Below are positions 1 through 8,260 of a stretch of 64,000 nucleotides of DNA, one piece after another (within the stretch, counting starts at the first letter, position 1; every line of letters begins with the position of its first letter). The stretch is from Pseudomonas sp. 7SR1. GTDB lineage: Bacteria; Pseudomonadota; Gammaproteobacteria; Pseudomonadales; Pseudomonadaceae. Under the pieces are notes generated by a model. The model saw only the letters and a list, made by a program, of their open reading frames with translations. It was not told the DNA's origin and searched no databases. Location of the stretch: the NCBI RefSeq assembly GCF_900156465.1, contig NZ_LT707064.1, positions 62,001-126,000 on the forward strand, in the 5' to 3' direction. Both the position numbers and the translations under genes were made by a program.

Positions 1-35
1 TGGTCGCAGGCTGATTGGCCCCGCGACTCAACAGG

Positions 36-61
36 AGGCCCGCAGCGATGCGGGCCTTTTT
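36..61 (+). terminator. Rho-independent terminator of a gene left of the window
   Basis: A 9-bp GC-rich stem (AGGCCCGCA / TGCGGGCCT) with a GCGA tetraloop is followed at once by five T. It should end a plus-strand transcript that begins outside the window. Confidence 0.85.
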
Positions 62-115
62 AGTTATGCGAACCTGCCGAACATAGAAATGTCGGGCTGA
101 GAACACGGTATACCG

Positions 116-221
116 TGGCGAGGGGATTTATCCCCGTTGGGTTGCACCGCCCCTCTGCGTGCTAACGGATGATCGCGGCGCATGATGGATTCTGGGGTAA
201 CGGGGATAAATCCCCTCGCCA
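116..221. repeat. REPIN-like inverted pair (GGCGAGGGGATT family)
   Basis: Two perfect 23-bp inverted arms lie at 116-138 and 199-221, and each arm contains its own small GGGGATTTATCCCC hairpin. This paired, inverted layout is that of REPINs in P. fluorescens. The rest of 62-239 holds no gene that I can support. Confidence 0.8.
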
Positions 222-239
222 TGGATCCACAAACCGTTC

Positions 240-1082
240 TCAAGGGCTGTAATACCCCACCGCCACCAGGAAATGTCCGACCTTCTTCAGGTACGCGTGC
301 TTGTCCTCGACCTTGCCCGTTACTGGATTCTTCCAGCGATACTCATACTCCCCCGCATCCTGCTGGCCAAGCATGGCCAGGATCGGCTCACCCACCGGCT
401 TGCCATCCGGGTCCTTGACCTTGGCGAAGTCGGTATTGATCAAGCGCAGGTTGGTGCCGTGTCCGACATAGCGCCGGGTATCGAGGTCCACGACGAAGAC
501 ATACAGGTCATCCTGCAGATAACCGCCCTTGAGGGAGTTGATCGCCGCCAGGGTGGCCTTCTCGTTTTTCAGCAAGTCGTTCGAGGCCTTGTCCAGCAGC
601 GCCCTGGCCTGTTCGGCGGAAGCCCGGGGCAGATAATAGCCAACGGCCAGGATGCGCTCGCCGACACGCTGGAAATACACATGCTTGCGCTCTACCTTGC
701 CGTCCGCCCAGTTCTGCCAGCGGTATTCGGCCTGCTGGATGCCACTGGCCTCCGGGGTTTTCAAGGCGTCCTTGAAGGCCTTGCGCAAATCCGGCCCCAA
801 CACTTCGGAAACGTCTCTCCCGATCAACGCCGAGGAAGGCCCGCCGCTGGCCAGCATCACACCTTGGGTATCCACCACGAACACGTAACGATCCTTGTCG
901 ACGAACTCCCCCTGGCGGCTGAAGGCGGCAAAGGCCTTGTCGCCGTTGTCGTGGTAATAGGCCAAGGCCTTTTCCAGCAGCGCCCGGGCCGCCTGGCCAT
1001 CGTCCCCGGTGGCCGCCTGGGCCTGGGCAAGCCCCAGCATCAACATCGCCCCCAGCCAGGCCATCTTGTGAAAAAGAACCAT
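240..1082 (-). CDS. Periplasmic protein with two tandem cache sensor repeats
   Basis: This 280-residue protein has a signal peptide ending near residue 23 (AQA/ATG). Two homologous cache-type repeats follow, at about residues 25-155 and 160-280. Both have a YVFVVD strand (RYVFVVDTQG, LYVFVVDLDT) and both end in a (L/V)AVGYY strand. Cache folds usually form the extracytoplasmic ligand-sensing part of chemoreceptors and kinases. Here there is no transmembrane anchor and no output domain, so it is probably a free periplasmic binding or sensing protein that needs a partner. The partner is not evident nearby. The fold call is fairly secure; ligand and role are unknown. Confidence 0.75.
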   Translation of the reverse strand: MVLFHKMAWLGAMLMLGLAQAQAATGDDGQAARALLEKALAYYHDNGDKAFAAFSRQGEFVDKDRYVFVVDTQGVMLASGGPSSALIGRDVSEVLGPDLRKAFKDALKTPEASGIQQAEYRWQNWADGKVERKHVYFQRVGERILAVGYYLPRASAEQARALLDKASNDLLKNEKATLAAINSLKGGYLQDDLYVFVVDLDTRRYVGHGTNLRLINTDFAKVKDPDGKPVGEPILAMLGQQDAGEYEYRWKNPVTGKVEDKHAYLKKVGHFLVAVGYYSP

Positions 1083-1208
1083 GCGCGCGCCCCTCGTTCT
1101 TGTTGGTGTTTCAAGAGCGTAGACGGCGCCGGATGATGTGGGAGTATTCAGGGGATTGCTGGGGTGCCTGGTGAGTCAGTGGCTAGTGCTATCGACTGAC
1201 AGGACGTC

Positions 1209-1228
1209 ATCGCGAGCTTGCTCGCGAT
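1209..1228. repeat. Solo REP hairpin
   Basis: The palindrome ATCGCGAGC-TT-GCTCGCGAT has a 9-bp stem and belongs to the GCGAGCTTGCTCGC REP family seen many times in this window. It lies between two minus-strand genes. Confidence 0.7.
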
Positions 1229-1273
1229 AGCGGCGGCACATTCAGAAATGATGTGCACTATCGCGCAAAACGC

Positions 1274-2149
1274 TTATTGGGCCCGGGCGTTGAGCTGCTG
1301 CTGCAGATGCTGGATCTGTGCTTGCAAGGTGTTGATGTTGCGGGTGACCTGGCCGCGGAAGGCATCGAACTCGGCAGTGTTGCCACCCTTGTCCTGTTGG
1401 CTCTTGAGCACGATGACATCCTGCTCGAGACGGTCGATGGCAGAGTTGGAGGTGGCTCTTTTCAGCGCAGTGATGTCGGCACCGATGCTCTTGAGCTGGG
1501 CATCCAGGGCTCCGCCCTCGCCCTGGTTCTTCAGGGTGGTGACTTCAGCCACCAGCGCCTTGACCTGGGCCTGGAGCTCCTTGTTGGAAGCCTGAAGCTG
1601 GGTATTGGTGTTCTGCTGTTCGGAGGCCTGGGCAATGAGCTGGGCCAGTTCCTTGTCCAGGTCAGCGGACGGACCGAACGTGGCTTGCTGTTGCCTGTAC
1701 TGCTCCAGCAGCTTGCTGTCGAATTGCCGTCCCTGCTCCTGCAACTTGTTGTCCAATTGCTTGATCTGCGCTTTCAAGGCTTCACTGTCGCTCATGACAT
1801 TGGACTGCCCGGCGACCACCTTGCCGGAGATGTCCTGCAGGCGCCCCGCCGCGTCCTCGCTGATGCGGGCGAAACTTTCCTGGGTAGCCACCAGTTGCTG
1901 TTCCATGAGGGAGATCTGCTGGAAGCTCCACCAGGCCAGGAACGCGAATGCACACGACAGCGCGCCGATCAGCGCCCACAGCGGTCCGGTGCTGGGCCCC
2001 TTGACCCGGGCCGCCGCGACCGGGGCCGTGCGTGCCTGTACGTGGGGCGGGCGGTTGGGCAAAAAGTCATCGTCATCGGGAATGTCGGCCCGCACCCGCA
2101 GGCTCGGAACATCATCGAAGTCGTCGTTGGCATCGTTACGCATGGGCAT
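1274..2149 (-). CDS. Membrane-anchored coiled-coil protein
   Basis: This protein of about 291 residues has an acidic, proline-rich cytoplasmic N-terminus. One transmembrane segment follows at about residues 56-77 (WALIGALSCAFAFLAWW), then a long coiled coil rich in Gln, Lys and Glu that runs to the end. The type is like that of anchored scaffold or envelope proteins. No catalytic motif is visible. I chose the ATG at 2149 because AAAGG lies 8 bases upstream; the open frame extends further but without a ribosome site. Function is not recognised. Its neighbours match the P. aeruginosa region upstream of argP-sodB as I remember it. Confidence 0.7.
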   Translation of the reverse strand: MPMRNDANDDFDDVPSLRVRADIPDDDDFLPNRPPHVQARTAPVAAARVKGPSTGPLWALIGALSCAFAFLAWWSFQQISLMEQQLVATQESFARISEDAAGRLQDISGKVVAGQSNVMSDSEALKAQIKQLDNKLQEQGRQFDSKLLEQYRQQQATFGPSADLDKELAQLIAQASEQQNTNTQLQASNKELQAQVKALVAEVTTLKNQGEGGALDAQLKSIGADITALKRATSNSAIDRLEQDVIVLKSQQDKGGNTAEFDAFRGQVTRNINTLQAQIQHLQQQLNARAQ

Positions 2150-2256
2150 GGGTTCAACCTTTGGGAAACCGGTGATGGCTTGATGCGGCGAGTATAACCC
2201 CCTCGCCCGCCGCACCGATTGACCCCGAACCCGGCACTCGGTTCATGACGGGCCGA

Positions 2257-3240
2257 TCAGCGGCCTGTCCACCAGGCACAGAACTCATCGAGGGCCGTCC
2301 ACAGGCTGACCTGCGGATCGTAATCGAGATAATGCCGGGCCCGACCGATGTCGAGGGTGAAATGCCTGTTCATGACCTGCATGCCCAGCCGCGAGAGCGT
2401 CGGCTCGGGGCGACCCGGCCATAATTTGCAGACGCCTTCGTTCAAGGCCGCGACGCTGTAGGCCAAACCGTAGGAACGGTAACGCCGAACCTGTGGGACG
2501 TCCATCCGGCGCATCACATAGTTGACCACATCCCACAACGGAACCGGCACCCCGTTGCTGATGTTATAGGCCTTGCCCAGGGCGGAGCCGGTGGCCAGCA
2601 AACTGCTGAGCAGGGCTTCGTTGAGGTTCTGCACACTGGTGAAATCCACCTTGTTCAAACCGTTGCCGATGATCGCCAGTCGACCCTTGCGTTGCATCTT
2701 CAACAGCCGCGGGAAAATGCTCATGTCCCCCGCCCCGGTCACGAAGCGCGGTCGCAGGGCCAGTACCTCAAGCCCGAATTCCTGGGCACCGAAGACCTTC
2801 TGCTCGGCCAGGTACTTGGTGGCCGCGTACGGATGAGCGAAGCGCTTGGGCACCTGGTCCTCGGTCAGCCCTAGGTGGTCGCGGCCGTCAAAATAGATCG
2901 ACGGGGACGACAGGTGGACCAGGCGCCGGACCTTCTGCTTGAGGCAGGCCTCGACGATGTTTTCCGTGAGCTGGACGTTGCCCTGGTGGAAATCCTGATA
3001 GCGTCCCCAGAGCCCCACCGCGCCGGCGCAATGCACCACAGCCTCGACATCCTGGCACAGGTCGCGGGCCAGCAGCGGATCGCTCAGGTCCCCCGGGACG
3101 AACTGCGCACCGCGACGCACCAGGTGCTCCACGCTCTCGGCCCGGCGTCCGTTGACCCGCACATCCAGGCCCTGCTCCAGGGCGAAACGCGCGAAGCGCC
3201 CGCCAATGAAGCCGCTTGCGCCGGTGACCAGAATCTTCAT
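2257..3240 (-). CDS. NAD(P)-dependent epimerase/dehydratase (extended SDR)
   Basis: This 327-residue extended short-chain dehydrogenase begins with the Rossmann nucleotide motif VTGASGFIGG. The catalytic YxxxK pair is in YAATKYLAEQ, with upstream Ser in HLSSPSIYFD. The layout is that of NAD(P)-dependent nucleoside-sugar or 3-beta-hydroxysteroid dehydrogenase-like enzymes that act on small or lipid substrates. The C-terminal substrate-binding half gives no specific signature. The start at 3240 (MKILVTG) is preferred over an ATG five codons upstream because it places the glycine motif at the usual distance from the N-terminus. The substrate is unknown. Confidence 0.85.
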   Translation of the reverse strand: MKILVTGASGFIGGRFARFALEQGLDVRVNGRRAESVEHLVRRGAQFVPGDLSDPLLARDLCQDVEAVVHCAGAVGLWGRYQDFHQGNVQLTENIVEACLKQKVRRLVHLSSPSIYFDGRDHLGLTEDQVPKRFAHPYAATKYLAEQKVFGAQEFGLEVLALRPRFVTGAGDMSIFPRLLKMQRKGRLAIIGNGLNKVDFTSVQNLNEALLSSLLATGSALGKAYNISNGVPVPLWDVVNYVMRRMDVPQVRRYRSYGLAYSVAALNEGVCKLWPGRPEPTLSRLGMQVMNRHFTLDIGRARHYLDYDPQVSLWTALDEFCAWWTGR

Positions 3241-3324
3241 GCATACTCCCAACAAGTGCAGCGGCGGGCTGCGTGCCCCCCGGTGCCGGTTAATCTCTAC
3301 TCTACGCCGCTTGCGGCTTGACGC

Positions 3325-4224
3325 TTATCGCGGCTCCCAAGGCACCAGCGACTGGCCGCAGGCGCGGACCAATCGATCGGTCAGCAAGCCGAGCAATTGT
3401 CCGCCATTGCGCCAATGATGCCAGTACAACGGCACATCGATGGGTTTATCTGCAAGCAACTCCACCAGTTCGCCCCGGGCCAGTTGCTCACGCACTTGCA
3501 GCTCTGGCACCAGCCCCCAGCCAAGGCCGACCTCGGCGAGGCGGATAAAACCTTCGGACGACGGACAGAGATGGTGCTCGAATCCCCCTTCCACACCCAG
3601 TGAGGCCAGGTAGCGGTGCTGGAGGAAATCATCCGGGCCGAATACGAGCGCCGGTGTACGGGCCAGTTGGTCGGCGCGTACGCCATCGGGAAAATGCCGG
3701 GCGATGAAAGCCGGGCTGGCCAGCGCGCGGTAGCGCATGGCCCCGAGCAAGACGCTGCGGGCACCGGCCACCGGGCGTTCACTGGCGCAGACACAGGCCG
3801 CCACCTCACCGGCGCGCATGCGCTTGAGGCCGACGGTCTGATCCTCCACCACCAGATCCATCAGCAACTGATGCTCGGCACAGAAGCTGCCCACCGCCGC
3901 CGCCCACCAGGTCGCCAGGCTGTCGGCGTTCAAGGCGATGCGCAGGCGCTCGGGTACGCCCTCCTCATCCAGCGCCGGAACCAGGCTCTGCAGGTCTCGC
4001 TCCAGCAGACGCACCTGCTGCACATGGTTGAGCAACCGCCGGCCGATCTCGGTAGGCGCCGGCGGCGTGGCGCGCACCAGCACCGGCTGGCCGACCCGCG
4101 CCTCCAGCAACTTGATGCGCTGGGAAATGGCCGATTGCGAGAGGCCCAGCACCTGGGCGGCACGCTCGAAGCCGGCTTGCTCGACGACCGCCGCCAATGC
4201 GGAAAGCAATTTGTAATCGAACAT
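3325..4224 (-). CDS. argP: LysR-family regulator ArgP
   Basis: This 299-residue LysR regulator has a winged HTH at residues 1-60 (MFDYKLLSALAAVVEQAGF; LGLSQSAISQRIKLLE) and a substrate-binding-like effector domain after it. ArgP (IciA) senses lysine and arginine and controls the divergent exporter gene argO. The next gene, 93 bases away on the other strand, is exactly such an exporter, which supports the assignment. The frame is open 31 codons further upstream, but the MFDYKLL start is the conserved one. In P. aeruginosa the equivalent lies near sodB, as here. Confidence 0.9.
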   Translation of the reverse strand: MFDYKLLSALAAVVEQAGFERAAQVLGLSQSAISQRIKLLEARVGQPVLVRATPPAPTEIGRRLLNHVQQVRLLERDLQSLVPALDEEGVPERLRIALNADSLATWWAAAVGSFCAEHQLLMDLVVEDQTVGLKRMRAGEVAACVCASERPVAGARSVLLGAMRYRALASPAFIARHFPDGVRADQLARTPALVFGPDDFLQHRYLASLGVEGGFEHHLCPSSEGFIRLAEVGLGWGLVPELQVREQLARGELVELLADKPIDVPLYWHHWRNGGQLLGLLTDRLVRACGQSLVPWEPR

Positions 4225-4316
4225 CAGTTTCTCTAATGAGCAATCAGCAGGATTGGTTTTTCTTATACCCCTTCCCACCGGAGAATAGCCAGCATTGAAC
4301 CTTCGATGGAGAAACA

Positions 4317-4922
4317 ATGATGTGGCAAAGCTATGTGAACGGCTTGTTGGTGGCCTTAGGCCTGATCATGGCCATTGGCGCTCAGAATGCCTTTGTACTG
4401 GCCCAAAGCTTGCGCCGTGAGCACCATCTGCCTGTGGCCGCCCTGTGCGTCACTTGCGATGCGCTGCTGGTGATGGCCGGTGTGTTCGGGCTGGCGACGC
4501 TGCTGGCCCAGAGCCCGCTGCTGCTGTCGATCGCTCGCTGGGGCGGCGCGGCGTTCCTGCTCTGGTACGGCAGCCAGGCCTTGCGCCGGGCCTGTTCGAA
4601 ACAGAGCCTGCAGGAAGGTGAAAAACAAGCCGTGCGCTCACTGCGGGCGGTACTGCTCAGCGCATTGGCGGTGACACTGCTCAACCCACACGTGTATCTG
4701 GACACCGTGTTGCTGATCGGCTCCCTCGGCGCCCAGCAGAGTGTTCCCGGCGCCTACGTCGTGGGCGCGGCAAGTGCCTCTCTGCTGTGGTTCTTCACCC
4801 TGGCCCTGGGGGCCGCCTGGCTCGCCCCGTGGCTGGCCCGGCCCACGACATGGCGGGTATTGGACGTGCTGGTGGCGGTGATGATGTTTACCGTGGCGGT
4901 GCAATTGATCGTCGCCGGCTGA
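4317..4922 (+). CDS. argO: LysE/ArgO-family basic amino acid exporter
   Basis: This 201-residue inner-membrane protein has about six hydrophobic helices and the LysE N-terminal signature GLIMAIGAQNAFVLAQS. LysE/ArgO proteins export L-arginine or L-lysine when the internal pool is too high. The divergent ArgP regulator and the short shared promoter region (4225-4316) fit that role. Two consecutive ATG codons (4317, 4320) follow GGAGA; the second has the better spacing and may be the true start. Confidence 0.9.
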   Translation: MMWQSYVNGLLVALGLIMAIGAQNAFVLAQSLRREHHLPVAALCVTCDALLVMAGVFGLATLLAQSPLLLSIARWGGAAFLLWYGSQALRRACSKQSLQEGEKQAVRSLRAVLLSALAVTLLNPHVYLDTVLLIGSLGAQQSVPGAYVVGAASASLLWFFTLALGAAWLAPWLARPTTWRVLDVLVAVMMFTVAVQLIVAG

Positions 4923-5096
4923 TTATTGCAAACCGCTCTGGAACCTCTATCCCACACAGTTGTTGCGTGGTTATGCCGCACCCCCGGTGCTATGATCCGA
5001 CCTTGCGCCGCAAAGAGTACAAACTCCCCGGCGCTTGTCTGGCCGCCCGTGATCGGCCTTGCGCTCACCGCAACTGACCTGATTAGGAGAATCACC

Positions 5097-5693
5097 ATGG
5101 CTTTCGAATTGCCGCCGCTGCCCTACGCACACGATGCACTGCAGCCGCACATCTCCAAAGAGACTCTGGAATACCACCACGACAAGCACCACAACACCTA
5201 TGTCGTGAACCTGAACAACCTGGTGCCAGGCACCGAGTTCGAAGGCAAGACCCTGGAAGAAATCGTCAAGACTTCCTCGGGCGGTATCTTCAACAACGCC
5301 GCTCAGGTCTGGAACCACACCTTTTACTGGAACTGCCTGGCCCCTGACGCCGGCGGTCAGCCTACCGGCGCCCTGGCCGAAGCCATCAACAAGGCCTTCG
5401 GTTCGTTCGACAAGTTCAAGGAAGAGTTCAGCAAGACGTCCATCGGCACCTTCGGCTCCGGCTGGGGCTGGCTGGTGAAGAAAGCCGACGGCTCCCTGGC
5501 CCTGGCCAGCACCATCGGCGCCGGCAACCCGCTGACCAGCGGCGACACCCCGCTGCTGACCTGCGACGTCTGGGAGCACGCCTACTACATCGACTACCGC
5601 AACCTTCGTCCGAAATACGTCGAAGCGTTCTGGAACCTGGTCAACTGGAAATTCGTGGCCGAGCAGTTCGAAGGCAAGACCTTCACTGCCTGA
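5097..5693 (+). CDS. sodB: Iron superoxide dismutase SodB
   Basis: This 198-residue cytoplasmic Fe-SOD converts superoxide to hydrogen peroxide and oxygen. The metal ligands are visible: His in LEYHHDKHH, His in QVWNHTFYW, and Asp and His in [15 protein letters not shown]. The sequence [14 protein letters not shown] is typical of the iron type. The ATG at 5097 follows AGGAG with good spacing; the open frame reaches further upstream but that part is not conserved. A strong terminator follows. bifA comes next, as in P. aeruginosa (PA4366-PA4367). SodB is commonly repressed at low iron through PrrF RNAs, but I see no such RNA here. Confidence 0.97.
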   Translation: MAFELPPLPYAHDALQPHISKETLEYHHDKHHNTYVVNLNNLVPGTEFEGKTLEEIVKTSSGGIFNNAAQVWNHTFYWNCLAPDAGGQPTGALAEAINKAFGSFDKFKEEFSKTSIGTFGSGWGWLVKKADGSLALASTIGAGNPLTSGDTPLLTCDVWEHAYYIDYRNLRPKYVEAFWNLVNWKFVAEQFEGKTFTA

Positions 5694-5716
5694 TTGCCGA
5701 AGCCAGATCCAAGAGA

Positions 5717-5742
5717 ACCCGGCGCCTCGCCGGGTTTTTTTT
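5717..5742 (+). terminator. Rho-independent terminator of sodB
   Basis: ACCCGGCG-CCT-CGCCGGGT forms an 8-bp stem and is followed by a run of T to 5742. It lies 24 bases after the sodB stop. The rest of 5743-5989, before bifA, shows no gene and no operator that I recognise. Confidence 0.92.
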
Positions 5743-6002
5743 ACCTTGCGTGAATGCCTTCGCAAGTCAGCGGGCCAGGAACGACCTCACGTCCGAATTC
5801 CAATAAAAAATCCCCCGAGGGCTCAAGTTGCGCCCCCCTCCAACCGACACAATGGGCGTAGAGCAATCACTCTGAAAGAACCGTATATCGGCCATGTTCC
5901 AGGCGAAATTCCTTGTGTTTGATTGTCCCTTTGACTGACATCACAGGATTGCCAATACTCATGGCAACTTGACGCTACCCGCACGGTACAAGGAATCCCT
6001 CT

Positions 6003-8054
6003 TTGAAGCTGGAATTAAAGAACAGCTTGTCTGTGAAGTTGCTCCGGGTCGTGCTCATCTCGGCATTGATCGTTGGCGTGGTCTTGAGCTGCGCCCAGAT
6101 CGTGTTCGATGCCTACAAAACCAACCAGGCCGTCTCCAGCGACGCCCAGCGCATTCTCGACATGTTCCGCGATCCCTCGACCCAGGCCGTCTACAGCCTC
6201 GATCGGGAGATGGGCATGCAAGTGATCGAGGGACTGTTCCAGGACAGGGCCGTGCGCATGGCCTCCATCGGCCACCCCCGCGAAACCATGCTCGCCGAAA
6301 AAAGCCGCCCCTTGCAGGAATCGGAGAGCCGCTGGCTGACCGATCTCATCCTGGACAAGGAGCGGACCTTCACTACCCAACTGGTGGGCCGCGGCCCCTA
6401 CAGCGAATACTACGGCGACCTGAGCATTACCCTCGATACCGCCAGCTATGGCCACAGTTTCATCGTCAGCTCGGTGATCATCTTCATTTCCGGCATGCTG
6501 CGCGCCCTGGCGATGGGCCTGGTGCTGTACCTGGTCTATCACTGGATGCTGACCAAGCCCCTGTCGCGCATCATCGAACACCTGACCGAAATCAACCCCG
6601 ACCGCCCCAGCGAACACCAGATTCCTCAATTGCGAGGCCATGAGCAGAACGAGCTGGGCCTGTGGATCAATACGGCCAACCAGTTGCTCGCCTCCATCGA
6701 GCGCAACACGCACCTGCGCCACGAGGCGGAAAACAGCCTGCTGAGAATGGCCCAGTACGATTTTCTCACCGGCCTGCCCAACCGCCAGCAACTCCAGCAG
6801 CAACTGGACAAGATCCTGGTGGACGCAGGACGCCTGCAACGCCGGGTGGCAGTGCTGTGCGTAGGCCTGGACGACTTCAAGGGCATCAACGAACAGTTCA
6901 GCTACCAGACCGGCGACCAGCTGCTGCTGGCCCTGGCCGATCGGCTGCGAGCCCACAGCGGACGCCTGGGCGCCCTGGCACGGCTGGGGGGCGACCAATT
7001 CGCCCTGGTCCAGGCCGATATCGAACAACCTTACGAAGCCGCCGAGCTGGCCCAGAGCATTCTCGATGACCTGGAAGCGCCCTTCGTCCTTGACGACCAT
7101 GAAATCCGCCTGCGGGCCACCATCGGCATCACCCTTTTTCCCGAGGACGGTGGCAGTACCGAGAAGCTGCTGCAAAAAGCCGAGCAGACCATGACCCTGG
7201 CCAAGACTCGCTCGCGCAATCGTTATCAGTTCTACATCGCCAGTGTCGACAGCGAAATGCGCCGACGACGCGAGTTGGAAAAAGACCTGCGCGAAGCCCT
7301 GATCCGCGACCAGTTCACCCTCGTGTATCAACCGCAGATCAGCTATCGCGACCTGCGGGTGGTGGGTACCGAAGCCCTGATCCGCTGGCATCATCCGGAA
7401 CACGGCTTCGTGCCACCCGACCTGTTCATTCCCCTGGCCGAGCAGAACGGCACCATCATCGCCATCGGCGAATGGGTGCTGGACCAGGCCTGCAAGCAAC
7501 TGCGCGAATGGCACGACCAGGGGTTCATCGAACTGCGCATGGCGGTCAACCTGTCCACCGTGCAACTGCACCACGCCGAACTGCCGCGGGTGGTGAACAA
7601 CCTGTTGCAGCGGTACCGCTTGCCGCCTCGCAGCCTGGAACTGGAAGTCACCGAAACCGGCCTGATGGAAGACATCACCACTGCCGCCCAGCATCTGCTG
7701 AGCCTGCGCCGTTCCGGTGCGCTGATCGCCATCGATGACTTCGGCACCGGCTATTCGTCCCTGAGTTACCTCAAGAGCCTGCCGCTGGACAAGATCAAGA
7801 TCGACAAGAGCTTCGTCCAGGACCTGCTGGAAGACGAGGACGACGCGACCATCGTGCGGGCCATCATCCAGCTGGGCAAGAGCCTGGGGATGCAGGTGAT
7901 TGCCGAAGGTGTGGAGACGGTCGAGCAGGAGGCCTACATCATCTCCGAAGGCTGCCACGAAGGTCAGGGCTACTACTACAGCAAACCCCTGCCGGCGCGG
8001 GAGCTGGGCGCTTACCTGAAACAGGCGCAACGCAGCAAGGCCCTCACTCTCTGA
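6003..8054 (+). CDS. bifA: BifA, membrane c-di-GMP phosphodiesterase with degenerate GGDEF
   Basis: This 683-residue inner-membrane protein has a first helix at about residues 14-34, a periplasmic domain to about 150, a second helix at about 152-180, a GGDEF-like domain at about 250-415 and an EAL domain at about 425-680. The cyclase motif reads GGDQF (329-333), the altered form known for BifA, and there is no RxxD inhibition site ahead of it. The EAL part keeps EALIRW (457-462), AVNLS, the Glu of EVTETG, DDFGTGYSSL, the Lys of KIKIDKSF, and AEGVET, so it should hydrolyse c-di-GMP and favour motility over biofilm. The start is a TTG with AAGGA upstream. The position after sodB matches PA4367. 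Confidence 0.93.
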   Translation: MKLELKNSLSVKLLRVVLISALIVGVVLSCAQIVFDAYKTNQAVSSDAQRILDMFRDPSTQAVYSLDREMGMQVIEGLFQDRAVRMASIGHPRETMLAEKSRPLQESESRWLTDLILDKERTFTTQLVGRGPYSEYYGDLSITLDTASYGHSFIVSSVIIFISGMLRALAMGLVLYLVYHWMLTKPLSRIIEHLTEINPDRPSEHQIPQLRGHEQNELGLWINTANQLLASIERNTHLRHEAENSLLRMAQYDFLTGLPNRQQLQQQLDKILVDAGRLQRRVAVLCVGLDDFKGINEQFSYQTGDQLLLALADRLRAHSGRLGALARLGGDQFALVQADIEQPYEAAELAQSILDDLEAPFVLDDHEIRLRATIGITLFPEDGGSTEKLLQKAEQTMTLAKTRSRNRYQFYIASVDSEMRRRRELEKDLREALIRDQFTLVYQPQISYRDLRVVGTEALIRWHHPEHGFVPPDLFIPLAEQNGTIIAIGEWVLDQACKQLREWHDQGFIELRMAVNLSTVQLHHAELPRVVNNLLQRYRLPPRSLELEVTETGLMEDITTAAQHLLSLRRSGALIAIDDFGTGYSSLSYLKSLPLDKIKIDKSFVQDLLEDEDDATIVRAIIQLGKSLGMQVIAEGVETVEQEAYIISEGCHEGQGYYYSKPLPARELGAYLKQAQRSKALTL

Positions 8055-8175
8055 ATACCTGAAAGACCACGGCTGGTTCGGTGCCTGCGGGGAACGGAAA
8101 TGCCCCTGCAAAACGCCGGGCAAGGCTGTGATCTTTCATGAATGAACAAGAAATATTTACAGTCACGCCCTTTAC

Positions 8176-8202
8176 ACATAATGCAAATCTTTCGCATTAT
8201 GT
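8176..8202. promoter_or_regulatory. Palindromic operator, candidate Fur box, before the imelysin gene
   Basis: The perfect 9-bp arms ACATAATGC and GCATTATGT are separated by 9 bases and centred about 72 bases before the imelysin start. The left part agrees with the Fur consensus GATAATGATAATCATTATC at 13 of 19 positions by eye. Iron control of the P. aeruginosa imelysin gene region is plausible, but another regulator could bind here. Confidence 0.5.
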
Positions 8203-8260
8203 CGCACCTTTGCGCGCCCTCGCGCCAGTCCCCATTCATTACCGAAGCAGGATGTTTGCC

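Noticed and set aside
182..418. 78-codon frame near the left edge
   Set aside because: It overlaps a REPIN arm and the end of the cache gene, and its translation is low-complexity Pro-rich.
6015..8123. 702-codon open frame antisense to bifA
   Set aside because: It mirrors the whole of bifA, whose protein motifs are clear; such long shadows are common in high-GC DNA and its translation shows no known domain.
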